Positions 54,522-63,919 of a stretch of 64,000 nucleotides of DNA are shown here, in pieces. The stretch is from NCBI RefSeq assembly GCF_000222685.1, contig NZ_AFWJ01000024.1, forward strand, positions 1 through 64,000, written 5' to 3'. Both the position numbers and the translations under genes were made by a program. Source of the DNA: Vibrio nigripulchritudo ATCC 27043. Its GTDB lineage: Bacteria; Pseudomonadota; Gammaproteobacteria; Enterobacterales; Vibrionaceae. The first letter of the stretch is position 1. Each line of letters opens with the position of its first letter. Under the pieces are notes generated by a model. That model worked only from the letters and a program-made list of their open reading frames with translations. It was not told the origin of the DNA and searched no databases.

Positions 54522-56066
54522 ATGAGCAGTCCTGCCATTGAGTTAAAACTCGTTAATAAGCGCTTTGGCGCGGTTTGGGCAAACAAAGATATTAATTTTG
54601 CTGTCCAGCCGGGCACCATTCACGGCATCGTGGGGGAAAATGGTGCAGGCAAGTCGACTCTAATGTCGATCTTGTATGGCTTTTACGAAGCAGATTCCGG
54701 TTCCATTCATGTGGATGGAAAGCAAGTTGCCATCAAAAATTCTCAAGATGCTATCGATTTGGGTATCGGTATGGTCCACCAGCACTTTATGTTAGTGGAA
54801 ACCTTTACCGTGCTTGAAAACATTATGCTTGGGGCGGAAAGTCACAGCCTGATTTCTCACAGTACAAAAGATGCTGAAAGAGCATTGCATGAAATTGAAA
54901 CCAAGTATGGTCTGGATGTAGACAACCATGCTTTGGTGTCTGATTTACCTGTAGGTTTACAGCAGCGTGTAGAGATTCTGAAAGCCCTGTATCGAGGGGC
55001 AAGAATCTTGATCTTGGATGAACCCACAGGGGTACTGACTCCGCAAGAAACGGAGCAGTTATTCGACATCCTGAAAACCCTGAAAGAGCAGGGCGTGACC
55101 ATTATTCTTATCACCCATAAGCTGAAAGAAATCATGTCGGTAACCGACAGTGTTTCTGTAATGCGAGCAGGTGAAATGGTCGCGCATCGTCAAACATCGG
55201 AAACCAACCCTCAAGAGTTGGCAGAGCTGATGGTTGGTCGAAAAGTGCTTCTTAACGTCGACAAATCAGAAGCAGCGCCGCAGGAAACACGTATTGAAGT
55301 GAACAATGTCAGTTACTTCGATGATCGAGGCGTCAAACGACTCAAAAATCTGAACTTTGAAGTGAAAGCCGGTGAAATACTGGGCGTTGCTGGGGTATCT
55401 GGTAATGGTCAGTCCGAGTTGTTGCACGTTCTGGCTGGTACGTTAGTACCGCAGGAAGGTGAAACTAAGGTGACTACTTCTCAAGGTTCTAAAACCTTCA
55501 GTGCGTCGACATCCCGTGATGCCGCTCTGATGCGTGAACTGAGCATTGGTCATATCCCTGAAGACCGAATTAAACAAGGCTTAGTGAAAACGATGCCTGC
55601 TTCAGAAAACGCGATTTTGGGCTTCCATCATAACGACGAGTATGGAGCGAAGCTTCTTGATTTGTCTGCCATCGATGGCGCTACACGCGACATGATGGAA
55701 CAGTATGATGTCAGACCCGTTGATCCGAATCTTAAAAGCGCTAACTTCTCGGGTGGTAACCAGCAGAAGCTGATCATTGCTCGTGAAATGCTGAAACATC
55801 CAGACGTCATTCTGGTTGGTCAGCCTACCCGTGGGGTAGACATCGGGGCGATTGAGTTTATCCATAAAAACATCATTGCAGCTCGAGACAACGGCGCTGC
55901 GGTACTTCTCGTTTCGACTGAACTGGACGAAATTATGTCTCTGTCTGATCGCATTATCGTGATGGTAGACGGCGAGATTTCCGGTGAAGTAAAAGCAAGT
56001 GAAACGGATGAGAAAGGACTTGGTCTGCTGATGGCCAATGCCAGTGCAGAAGGAGAAGTACAATGA
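54522..56066 (+). CDS. BMP-type ABC importer ATPase with two ABC domains
   Basis: A 514-residue fused ATPase. The first domain has a full Walker A (GENGAGKST), a variant signature (LPVGLQQRVEIL) and Walker B (ILILDEPTGVLTP). The second has a degenerate Walker A (GVSGNGQSELL) but a good signature (FSGGNQQKLIIAREM), as is usual for sugar- and nucleoside-type importers where only one site is fully active. Overlaps the first permease gene by 4 bases (ATGA). Confidence 0.95.
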   Translation: MSSPAIELKLVNKRFGAVWANKDINFAVQPGTIHGIVGENGAGKSTLMSILYGFYEADSGSIHVDGKQVAIKNSQDAIDLGIGMVHQHFMLVETFTVLENIMLGAESHSLISHSTKDAERALHEIETKYGLDVDNHALVSDLPVGLQQRVEILKALYRGARILILDEPTGVLTPQETEQLFDILKTLKEQGVTIILITHKLKEIMSVTDSVSVMRAGEMVAHRQTSETNPQELAELMVGRKVLLNVDKSEAAPQETRIEVNNVSYFDDRGVKRLKNLNFEVKAGEILGVAGVSGNGQSELLHVLAGTLVPQEGETKVTTSQGSKTFSASTSRDAALMRELSIGHIPEDRIKQGLVKTMPASENAILGFHHNDEYGAKLLDLSAIDGATRDMMEQYDVRPVDPNLKSANFSGGNQQKLIIAREMLKHPDVILVGQPTRGVDIGAIEFIHKNIIAARDNGAAVLLVSTELDEIMSLSDRIIVMVDGEISGEVKASETDEKGLGLLMANASAEGEVQ

Positions 56067-57160
56067 ACAAAACCGTACCCGCATGGGTAAATGTGGCTTT
56101 AGTCCCGTTTCTCCAACTTGTTTTGGCGTTAGTGGTATCAAGCCTTGTGGTTTTATTGGTTGGTGAAAGCCCGGTAGCGGCTTTCTCGGTAATGATTCAG
56201 GGGGCAACCAACCTTGAATACGGTGGTTTGAGCAATACCTTGTATTACTCAACGAACTTTATCTTCACTGGCTTGGCGGTTGCAGTAGCATTTCATGCCG
56301 GGCTATTCAACATCGGTGGTGAAGGTCAGGCGTATATCGCTGGTTTGGGTATCGGTATTTTGATGCTGCTACTTGACGGCATCTTGTCGGTTTGGTTAAT
56401 GGCGCCACTGGCTATTATTGTTGCTGCTGCATTCGGTGCACTATGGGGCGCTGTTCCAGGTTATCTGCAGGCTAAACGCGGTTCTCACATTGTTGTAACT
56501 ACGATCATGTTCAACTTTATTGCGTTCTCTGTCATGGGTTACGCCTTGGTGGAACACATCGCCAAATACGGTGGTAACTCAACGGACTCCCGCTACTTCA
56601 ACCCAGAAGCCGTATTCCCTAAACTGCACGAATGGGGAGCCGCTCACGGGTTTGAACTGCCATTCTCTCTTCTTAACCCGTCTTTACTTATTGCTCTGGT
56701 AATGGCTTGGCTGGTTTGGTTGCTGCTTTTCCGTTCTCGTCTGGGTTATGCCATTCGAGTAGTGGGGCAGAATGCCTCGGCAGCGGAATACGCTGGCATT
56801 AATGCCAAGAAGATCATCATTATTGCCATGACCATTTCTGGCGCGCTGGCAGGCATGATGGCAGTGAATGAAGTGTTTGGTGCGCACAACCGTCTGATTC
56901 TGAACTTCACTGGTGGATTTGGCTTTATTGGTATTGCCGTTGCCCTAATGGGGCGTAACCATCCGGTAGGAATCATTATCGCTGCAATTCTGTTTGGCGC
57001 CCTGTATCAGGGGGGAACAGAGCTCCAGTTTGAAATGCCGAGCCTCAACCCAGAGCTGATCATGGTTATTCAGGGTTTGGTGATCTTCTTCACTGGTGCG
57101 ATGGACAGGTTAATTCGCGAACCTGTTGAAAAACTCTTCACTCGTCAAGCGAAAGCATAG
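56063..57160 (+). CDS. BMP-type ABC importer permease 1
   Basis: A 365-residue inner-membrane permease of the BPD_transp_2 (RbsC/NupB-like) family, with about nine membrane segments. FHAGLFNIGGEGQAYIAGLG and VVGQNASAAEYAGINAKK are the conserved parts; the latter is the loop that docks with the ATPase. Pairs with the next permease to form the heterodimeric pore. Confidence 0.95.
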   Translation: MNKTVPAWVNVALVPFLQLVLALVVSSLVVLLVGESPVAAFSVMIQGATNLEYGGLSNTLYYSTNFIFTGLAVAVAFHAGLFNIGGEGQAYIAGLGIGILMLLLDGILSVWLMAPLAIIVAAAFGALWGAVPGYLQAKRGSHIVVTTIMFNFIAFSVMGYALVEHIAKYGGNSTDSRYFNPEAVFPKLHEWGAAHGFELPFSLLNPSLLIALVMAWLVWLLLFRSRLGYAIRVVGQNASAAEYAGINAKKIIIIAMTISGALAGMMAVNEVFGAHNRLILNFTGGFGFIGIAVALMGRNHPVGIIIAAILFGALYQGGTELQFEMPSLNPELIMVIQGLVIFFTGAMDRLIREPVEKLFTRQAKA

Positions 57161-57171
57161 GAGGTGCGACG

Positions 57172-58146
57172 ATGGAAATATTTAACTGGCTATTGTCCAC
57201 TTTCGATTCAACCATTCGTTTGGCTATTCCGCTTATTTTTGCTGCGATGGCAGGGATATTCTCGGAACGTTCTGGTATTGCCGACATCGGTCTTGAAGGC
57301 AAAATGCTGTTTTCTGCCTTTGTTGCAGCGGCAACCGCCTATGCCGTTGGTTCTCCTTGGTTAGGCTTGCTAGCAGGTATTGCTGCATCCGTTTTGCTGT
57401 CTTTGGTGCATGGCTACGCTTCAATCGTTCAGAAAGGGGACCAGATCATTTCAGGGCTGGCGATTAACTTCTTTGCCTCCGGTATGACGATTACGCTTGG
57501 GCATGCGTGGTTCTCACGCGGTGGTCAGACGCCGACTTTGTTAAATGAGCAGCGTTTCTTACCCATCGACCTGCCTGGTGCAGAGTGGTTAGGTGAAAAC
57601 ATCCCTGTTCTTGGACCTATTTACTCAGAGCTGATTTCTGGTCACAACATTCTGGTTTACCTTGCGTTTGTTGCTGTGTTTGCGACTTGGTGGGTGTTAT
57701 TCAGAACTCGATTTGGGCTTCGTGTCCGTGCGGTAGGTGAAGAGCCTAACGCGGTAGATACAGCAGGTATCTCTGTGTACTCTCTGCGTTTTCGTGCAGT
57801 TATGGTAACCGGTGTGCTATGTGGACTTGCTGGTGCGTACCTTTCTACTGCCCAGAATGCAGGGTTTGGTAAAGAGATGACCGCTGGTCAGGGCTATATC
57901 GCGCTGGCAGCCGTTATCTTCGGTAAATGGCATCCGAAAGCGGCATTCTTTGCCTGTCTGCTGTTTGGATTCCTGTCTGCCCTTGAAACACGTATGCAAG
58001 GTGTCGAAGTACCGTTAGTTGGTGTTCTTCCAACTCAGGTGTTCTCTGCTCTGCCATACGTACTTACCGTGGTTCTTCTTGCTGGCTTTATTGGCAAGGC
58101 TATCGCACCTAAAGCGATTGCTAAGCCATACACTAAAGAACGTTAA
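57172..58146 (+). CDS. BMP-type ABC importer permease 2
   Basis: A 324-residue permease of the same family (NupC/YufQ-like). FAAMAGIFSERSGIADIGLEGKML near the N-terminus and VRAVGEEPNAVDTAGISVYSLR (docking loop) are typical. Starts 11 bases after the first permease, with AGGAGGTGCG as ribosome site. Ends the transcript at the hairpin after 58146. Confidence 0.95.
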   Translation: MEIFNWLLSTFDSTIRLAIPLIFAAMAGIFSERSGIADIGLEGKMLFSAFVAAATAYAVGSPWLGLLAGIAASVLLSLVHGYASIVQKGDQIISGLAINFFASGMTITLGHAWFSRGGQTPTLLNEQRFLPIDLPGAEWLGENIPVLGPIYSELISGHNILVYLAFVAVFATWWVLFRTRFGLRVRAVGEEPNAVDTAGISVYSLRFRAVMVTGVLCGLAGAYLSTAQNAGFGKEMTAGQGYIALAAVIFGKWHPKAAFFACLLFGFLSALETRMQGVEVPLVGVLPTQVFSALPYVLTVVLLAGFIGKAIAPKAIAKPYTKER

Positions 58147-58170
58147 TCACAGTAAATCAACCCTTTCAAA

Positions 58171-58201
58171 AACCAGTAGGTTCGCGCTTGCTGGTTTTTT
58201 T
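58171..58201 (+). terminator. Terminator of the BMP importer operon
   Basis: AACCAG and CTGGTT form a short stem with a 14-base loop, followed by T7, 24 bases after the last permease stop. Short stem but good T run. Confidence 0.75.
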
Positions 58202-58282
58202 ACATGTAAATCTTAGTAAAAGTACTCGGCTCTTCGGTTATTTGTCCTATAACTAATTCAAGGGAAATGACCGAGGCGAAGT

Positions 58283-59818
58283 ATGAGGACAATACGAAAT
58301 CTGCCCCTGCTACTTGTTGTTTTGGCGAGTGCATTCATCCATTCGGCACAAGCCAGTGATGACGACAAAACCCATTTTCAGGTTTTGCTTTCAGCAACAT
58401 TTGGTCCAACTCAGAGTGATTTCAATGAACTGAAAAAACTGGGACAGTCAGAATGGATTGATCTGCAGATCAGTCAGACTCCCACCTATCATTACCCACG
58501 GTTTTCTAACTCGACAGCTTTTGAAAAACAGGCGAGGCGTGAGTACGTATGGTGGCAGGTTGTCACCGAATCGCCTGATCAATTGCGTCAACGTAGCGCA
58601 TTCGCTCTCAGTCAGATTTTTGTTGTCTCTCGGTTTGGGGGATTAGGGCGTTATCCAGATTCACTCGCAAGCTATTACGATGTCTTGGTAAAACACGCTT
58701 TCGGCAATTTCCGGGATTTACTGCAAGAGGTGACATTACACCCCGCAATGGGTAAATATCTTTCCATGATGGGAAGCAAAAAAGCCAACCCTGAAAAAGG
58801 GCGCTTTCCGGATGAAAACTACGCCAGAGAAGTGATGCAGCTTTTTACGCTCGGTTTATATCAGCTTAACCCTGATGGCAGCGTGAAAAGAAATGCCGGA
58901 GAGCCGATCCCAGCTTATAGCCAGAATGATGTTGAAGAGCTGGCGAGAATTCTGACAGGCTGGACCCGCAGTGAAAAATCGCTAGTTAAGCCAATGAAAA
59001 ACAATGGCAATCATCATGATTACGAGACTAAGCGGTTTATGGGGTATGCGTTTAAAGCCTGGCAAACCCCAAAACAAGATCTCGAACAGGCACTGGACAT
59101 TCTCTTTCATCACCCAAATCTGCCGCCCCACATATCCCGTTTATTGATTCAAAGACTGACGTCTTCAAACCCTTCACCACAGTACATTGAGCGCGTAGCC
59201 AACGTATTTGTTAACAATGGCATGGGCATTCGAGGAGATTTGTCTGCGGTGTTTAAAGCCATTCTTATGGACCCGGAAGCCTATAGCGAACAGTCCATCA
59301 AAGTTAAAGAGCCTTTACTTGCCATGACTCAGTTATACCGGGCATTTCCACCCCAGAACAAACAGGAAGTGGATGTTCGACGGGTATACCGTGTGACGCA
59401 ACAGGGACCGCTTCGTTCGCCTTCGGTATTCAATTTCTATTCTCCCGATTATCAGCCAACAGGGGATTTGGCACAACATAACCTTGTCGCGCCGGAATTG
59501 GCTCTGATGAACTGGAACAGTTACACCGAGATGGTCAACATCATGTTGTCTTACCTTGTGCAATCCAACAAAAATGCACCTACCGCAAACATGCAAGGCT
59601 GGCTGGATCTGACCAGCCAGCCGAAGTCACTGGCTTCAGCGCTCGATTTCGTGTTACTTGGCGGAACCATGTCTAAGGAAATGAAAAATATTCTGGTCAT
59701 TCATTCTGCCAAGTACGGGAATGTGAAAGGCACACGTAAGCAAAAGCGTCTGCTTCAGGAATTGCTTTATCTGACTCTCACCAGTGATGAATATTTTGTT
59801 CAGGGAGGTTTGAAATGA
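58283..59818 (+). CDS. DUF1800 family exported protein
   Basis: A 511-residue protein. The signal peptide (LPLLLVVLASAFIHSAQA) is followed by HFQVLLSATFGPTQSDFNEL, REYVWWQVVTESPDQLRQRSAFALSQIFVVS and FPDENYAREVMQLFTLGLYQLN, all marks of DUF1800. The biochemical role is unknown for the family. It nearly always sits next to a DUF1501 gene, as here, with an ATGA overlap, so the two probably work together in the envelope. Confidence 0.92.
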   Translation: MRTIRNLPLLLVVLASAFIHSAQASDDDKTHFQVLLSATFGPTQSDFNELKKLGQSEWIDLQISQTPTYHYPRFSNSTAFEKQARREYVWWQVVTESPDQLRQRSAFALSQIFVVSRFGGLGRYPDSLASYYDVLVKHAFGNFRDLLQEVTLHPAMGKYLSMMGSKKANPEKGRFPDENYAREVMQLFTLGLYQLNPDGSVKRNAGEPIPAYSQNDVEELARILTGWTRSEKSLVKPMKNNGNHHDYETKRFMGYAFKAWQTPKQDLEQALDILFHHPNLPPHISRLLIQRLTSSNPSPQYIERVANVFVNNGMGIRGDLSAVFKAILMDPEAYSEQSIKVKEPLLAMTQLYRAFPPQNKQEVDVRRVYRVTQQGPLRSPSVFNFYSPDYQPTGDLAQHNLVAPELALMNWNSYTEMVNIMLSYLVQSNKNAPTANMQGWLDLTSQPKSLASALDFVLLGGTMSKEMKNILVIHSAKYGNVKGTRKQKRLLQELLYLTLTSDEYFVQGGLK

Positions 59819-61149
59819 AGCTTAACCGCCGCCAGTTTTTACGCTCTGCATCCGTTTTATCTTTCCCTGCGCTATTGAATTCTCCTTTGGTAATGGGGGC
59901 GCATGGAGACGACAACAAAGACTTTAAAGCATTGGTTTGCATCTACCTTGCTGGCGGAAACGATGGTTTTAACACTGTTATCCCAACCGACGAGAAACAC
60001 TATCTACAATACCAGAAGGCGCGTTCCGATCTTGCTTTAGAACGCAATGAAATTTTGCCGATTGATTTAAAGGTGAAAGATCGAGAAGGAGAAGCCGTCA
60101 GTTTAGGGTTACACCCAGCCATGCCTGAACTTCAAAAGCTTTTCCAGAAGGGCAAAGGTAACGTGGTACTTAACTCTGGGATTCTACGAGAGCCTCTGAG
60201 CAAGCAAAGCATCAACAATGGTCAGTCACTGCCCCCGCAGCTGTTTTCTCATAATTCACAGGCGGGGGAATGGATGAAAGGTGCTGTCGGGCTAAGTAAT
60301 GCCTATGGCTGGGCAGGTCGTATGCTGGATGTTCTTGAATTGGGCGGGAAGATAGAACCTTCTTTCAGCTTGGGCAGAGAAACGTACTGGCTTCGGGCAC
60401 AGCAAGTTCAGCAGAACGTCATCAAGATCGGCAAGATTACCAAGCTGAGAATGCTAGATAAAAACAGGCGTACCCGACAAAGCTTTATTGCCATGAATGA
60501 CAAGTCACCAGAAAGCCCTTTTCATCAGTACCTTTCAGATGTAAAAGGGCAGGCTCTGGAAAAAAGCGAGTATCTATCTGAGCAGCTTGCCCCAATTGCC
60601 GATTCAGAATCGCTGCTCAGTATAGGAACATTGGGTCCCCAACTTAACTCAGCTCTGAAGTTGATAAGGCTCGCCCCCAATTTTAGCCACTCAAGGCAGA
60701 CAATATTTGTTCGTCTGAACGGTTTCGATACTCATGATGACCAGCTAGAAAGGCATCCAGCATTGCTCAAAGAATTGAGTCAGGGTATTGCGCAGTTTTA
60801 TGCTGAGTTAGAAAAACTGGGACTCGATTCGAAGGTGACGACATTTACTATGTCTGATTTCGGTCGAAGAATTGCGGCAAATGGAAAAGGTTCTGATCAC
60901 GGGTGGGGAAGTCATCAACTGATAGTGGGTGGCAGTGTACAAACAGAGAATGCTATTGGTGTGTATCCAGACATCTCCCTAAAAGGTGCAGATGATCTTG
61001 GGGTTGGACGTATCATACCAACTTTATCGAACGATCAGGTAGGAGCAACTCTGGCTAAGTGGATGGGCGTCACTGGAACTGGGCTGGATTATGTCTTTCC
61101 TAATCTCAAAAATTTTGCTCAACATGAACTACAATTCTTTAAATCCTGA
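59815..61149 (+). CDS. DUF1501 family Tat-exported protein
   Basis: A 444-residue protein of the DUF1501 (sulfatase/alkaline-phosphatase-like fold) family. NRRQFLRSASVLSFPALL is a twin-arginine signal, so it is exported folded. The core begins with ALVCIYLAGGNDGFNTVIP; TFTMSDFGRRIAANGKGSDHGWGSHQLIVGG holds the conserved region with metal-site-like histidines. Partner of the DUF1800 gene with which it overlaps by 4 bases. Enzymatic activity unproven. Confidence 0.92.
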   Translation: MKLNRRQFLRSASVLSFPALLNSPLVMGAHGDDNKDFKALVCIYLAGGNDGFNTVIPTDEKHYLQYQKARSDLALERNEILPIDLKVKDREGEAVSLGLHPAMPELQKLFQKGKGNVVLNSGILREPLSKQSINNGQSLPPQLFSHNSQAGEWMKGAVGLSNAYGWAGRMLDVLELGGKIEPSFSLGRETYWLRAQQVQQNVIKIGKITKLRMLDKNRRTRQSFIAMNDKSPESPFHQYLSDVKGQALEKSEYLSEQLAPIADSESLLSIGTLGPQLNSALKLIRLAPNFSHSRQTIFVRLNGFDTHDDQLERHPALLKELSQGIAQFYAELEKLGLDSKVTTFTMSDFGRRIAANGKGSDHGWGSHQLIVGGSVQTENAIGVYPDISLKGADDLGVGRIIPTLSNDQVGATLAKWMGVTGTGLDYVFPNLKNFAQHELQFFKS

Positions 61150-61239
61150 TGCGCAAATTGTGCGTCTGTAACCGTCAAAGCCACTAAATCAAACGATGTA
61201 AACGAAGTACAAACAGGGGTTTATGCTATATATCCACAA

Positions 61240-61251
61240 GCAAACGTTTGC
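61240..61251. promoter_or_regulatory. PurR box upstream of gsk
   Basis: GCAAACGTTTGC is a perfect palindrome and the core of the PurR operator consensus (ACGCAAACGTTTTCGT). It lies 14 bases upstream of the -35 element of the gsk promoter and about 80 bases before the ATG. Purine-dependent repression of gsk is inferred. Confidence 0.85.
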
Positions 61252-61265
61252 CTTTTTGGGGCTTA

Positions 61266-61294
61266 TTGCCGCGTATATACAGGCGAGCTACAAT
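61266..61294 (+). promoter_or_regulatory. Sigma-70 promoter of gsk
   Basis: TTGCCG at 61266-61271, a 17-base spacer, and TACAAT at 61289-61294. The expected start of transcription is about 30 bases before the gsk ATG. Confidence 0.65.
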
Positions 61295-61332
61295 CGCGCT
61301 CCCGACTTGTCCCTTAAAAAGTTTTATTTACT

Positions 61333-62637
61333 ATGAAGTTTCCCGGTCAAAGAAAATCCAAACATTATTTCCCTGTGCACGCGCGTGATCCACTCGTTAC
61401 TCAAGCACAGGAAAGCAAGAAAATGGCTCGTACTCACATCGTTGGTATCGACCAGACTCTGGTGGATATTGAAGCGAAAGTGAGCGATGAATTCATTGAG
61501 AAATTTGCACTGAGTAAGGGACACTCACTGGTTATCGATGATGAAACGGCTGAAAACCTCTATAACGAACTGAAAGATCAGGGGCTGGTCACCAATGAAT
61601 TTGCTGGTGGCACTATCGGTAACACTCTGCACAACTATTCGGTTTTAGCTGACGATAAATCAATCCTGCTTGGAGTGATGAGTCAGGACATCAAAATTGG
61701 CAGCTACGGCTACCGCTATCTTTGCAATACTTCAAGCCGAATGGACCTAAACTACCTGCAGGGTGTAGACGGCGCTATCGGTCGCTGTTTTGCACTTATT
61801 AGTGAAGATGGCGAACGTACTTTCGCAATCAGTGAAGGTCACATGAACCAACTGAAACCGGAAAGCATACCCGAGAACATTTTCCAGAAAGCTTCTGCGC
61901 TAGTTCTTACCGCTTATCTGGTTCGTTGTAAACCGGGTGATCCAATGCCGGAAGCGACAATGCAGGCTATCCAGTATGCGAAGAAATACGATGTGCCAGT
62001 CGTTCTAACCCTGGGCACTAAATATGTGATTCAGGATGATCCTACTTTCTGGCAGGAATTTTTGGCTGAGCACGTCAGCGTTGTTGCCATGAATGAAGAT
62101 GAAGCTGAAGCACTGACGGGGGAAAGTGACCCGCTTTTAGCTTCGGACAAGACTCTGGAATGGGTGGATCTGGTTCTGTGTACTGCAGGTCCCGTTGGGC
62201 TTTACATGGCAGGGTTTGCTGAAGATACTGCAAAGCGTGAAACCTCATTGCCACTTCTTCCTGGTGCAATTGCGGAGTTTAACCGTTACGAATTCAGCCG
62301 CCCGGTACGCAAAGCGAATACTGATAACCCAGTCAAAGTTTATTCTCACATCGCTCCTTACATGGGTGGTCCAGAGAAAATTAAGAACACCAATGGTGCC
62401 GGAGACGCGGCGTTGTCTGCGTTGCTTCATGATATGGCAGCAAATCGTTACCACAAGGAGAACGTGCCCAATTCAAGCAAGCACCAGTACCCTTATCTGA
62501 CGTATTCATCGTTCTCACAAGTGTGCAAATATTCCAATCGCGCCAGTTACGAAGTACTGGTTCAGCATTCACCTCGTCTTTCACGAGGTTTACCAGAGCG
62601 TGAAGACAGCTTAGAAGAAGCATACTGGGAAAGGTAA
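61333..62637 (+). CDS. gsk: Inosine-guanosine kinase
   Basis: A 434-residue PfkB-family kinase, the same length as E. coli Gsk and, from memory of that sequence, closely similar throughout. MKFPGQRKSKHYFPV, FAGGTIGNTLHNYSVLADD, NEDEAEALTGESDPLLASDK and the catalytic KNTNGAGDAALSALLHD (anion-hole GAGD) are conserved. It phosphorylates inosine and guanosine to IMP and GMP in purine salvage. A PurR box and a good promoter lie upstream. The BMP nucleoside-type importer a few kilobases away could supply its substrate. Confidence 0.97.
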   Translation: MKFPGQRKSKHYFPVHARDPLVTQAQESKKMARTHIVGIDQTLVDIEAKVSDEFIEKFALSKGHSLVIDDETAENLYNELKDQGLVTNEFAGGTIGNTLHNYSVLADDKSILLGVMSQDIKIGSYGYRYLCNTSSRMDLNYLQGVDGAIGRCFALISEDGERTFAISEGHMNQLKPESIPENIFQKASALVLTAYLVRCKPGDPMPEATMQAIQYAKKYDVPVVLTLGTKYVIQDDPTFWQEFLAEHVSVVAMNEDEAEALTGESDPLLASDKTLEWVDLVLCTAGPVGLYMAGFAEDTAKRETSLPLLPGAIAEFNRYEFSRPVRKANTDNPVKVYSHIAPYMGGPEKIKNTNGAGDAALSALLHDMAANRYHKENVPNSSKHQYPYLTYSSFSQVCKYSNRASYEVLVQHSPRLSRGLPEREDSLEEAYWER

Positions 62638-62660
62638 ATTGCCTTTTATACCCATACGAT

Positions 62661-62685
62661 AGCCGCCTGAAAAGGCGGCTTTTTT
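62661..62685 (+). terminator. Terminator of gsk
   Basis: AGCCGCCT-GAAA-AGGCGGCT followed by T6: an 8-base-pair GC-rich stem with a GAAA tetraloop, 23 bases after the gsk stop. Confidence 0.95.
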
Positions 62686-62767
62686 GTGCGCTTAAGCCCG
62701 ATTTATTTTCTCCCTAGCGGTTGAATCTATGCCATGATTAATAGGACGTTGTTAAATGGAAGAACTT

Positions 62768-63022
62768 ATGATCAGCTGTGACAAGTACGACTTTATTGAA
62801 CTGGCTTGTGTGTTCAAATTCAAAGTGACTTTAGAAATGTTAAATGGAGAAACAGAAGAAGGCGTTGCTACAAGCACAAAAATAGGTGCCGACCGCATTG
62901 AGTATCTGGTTTTAAGTCATCTGGACAAAGATGAATCTTTTGTTCCGATGGATCAAATCCGAACCATGACGGCTAAAACACCCAATCCACACTTCACGAC
63001 AATTCACATTAACAATAATTAA
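62768..63022 (+). CDS. rof: Rof-like Rho-binding antiterminator
   Basis: An 84-residue protein that resembles E. coli Rof (YaeO). ISCDKYDFIELACVFKFKVTLEML matches Rof's INCDDYDNLELACQHHLMLTLEL, and RIEYLVLSH its VEYLVVEA. Rof binds Rho and blocks its RNA site. GGAAG six bases upstream supports the ATG at 62768; an ATG at 62756 is in frame but overlaps this site. Single gene between gsk and the two-component system. Confidence 0.85.
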   Translation: MISCDKYDFIELACVFKFKVTLEMLNGETEEGVATSTKIGADRIEYLVLSHLDKDESFVPMDQIRTMTAKTPNPHFTTIHINNN

Positions 63023-63244
63023 TCCAATCTTCATCGCAGTTGGCTAACCTTTCTTGATTTTTTTATTTTAATAAATTCAAACGGTTAAATTATGTTTTTG
63101 GATGGGAAATATACTAAACCTTAATGTATTACTAACTTCACCTTTTCACATATCTAATTCACCCCGCATTTTTGTTCTTCTACAAAGTTTTATCGTTACC
63201 CCTTTGATAGTATTCGCTTTGTTGAGTATTTGAAGGGTAACTGT

Positions 63245-63919
63245 ATGAAAATTCTGGTGATAGAGGACGATGCCACCACAAGAGAATTTGTTTCTAAAGG
63301 GCTGAAAGAGCATGGCTACATCGTTGATGAAGCCGCTGACGGTCAGGATGGTTTGATGATGGCAGTAAGCTGCGACTATCAGATGATCATTTTAGACAGA
63401 ATGTTACCGGGTCTGGATGGAATGAAAGTACTTGCCGCGTTAAGAGCCGCTGAAGTACAGGTTCCTGTGCTGATTCTAAGCGCCATGGATAGCGTGGAAG
63501 ATCGGGTAAGTGGCTTACAGGCGGGGAGTGACGATTACCTCACCAAGCCTTTTGCCCTTGCCGAGTTAATCGCAAGAACAGACATCATAGTCCGCCGCCA
63601 TAAACCAACAACTCAGATTGTCAGTAGTCTGGAGTACGCAGGCTTAAAACTGGATTTGAAAGCACACAAGGTCAGCTACGAAGGGACCGAACTCCACTTA
63701 CAGCCCAAAGAGTTTCAGCTTTTGCAGTACTTCCTTGAGCACGAAGAGCAGGTGATCTCCAGAATGCGCTTGTTTGAGGCGATATGGAACTATCATTTTG
63801 ATCCCCGCACCAATGTGATTGATGTTCACATTGCCAACTTAAGGAAAAAGCTCGATGAGGTAGGGGGAACTAACCTGCTGCATACGGTTCGTGGGGCCGG
63901 TTATGTCCTTCGCTGTTAA
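63245..63919 (+). CDS. OmpR/PhoB family response regulator
   Basis: About 224 residues. The receiver domain has the acidic pair in VIEDDATT, the phospho-acceptor in MIILDRMLPGLDG and the lysine in YLTKPFA. The C-terminal winged helix has LHLQPKEFQLLQYFLEH and NVIDVHIANLRKKLD...VRGAGYVLRC. It resembles QseB/PmrA/CusR-type regulators. GAAGGGT lies 8 bases before the ATG at 63245. Its end overlaps the next kinase gene by 17 bases. Confidence 0.94.
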   Translation: MKILVIEDDATTREFVSKGLKEHGYIVDEAADGQDGLMMAVSCDYQMIILDRMLPGLDGMKVLAALRAAEVQVPVLILSAMDSVEDRVSGLQAGSDDYLTKPFALAELIARTDIIVRRHKPTTQIVSSLEYAGLKLDLKAHKVSYEGTELHLQPKEFQLLQYFLEHEEQVISRMRLFEAIWNYHFDPRTNVIDVHIANLRKKLDEVGGTNLLHTVRGAGYVLRC

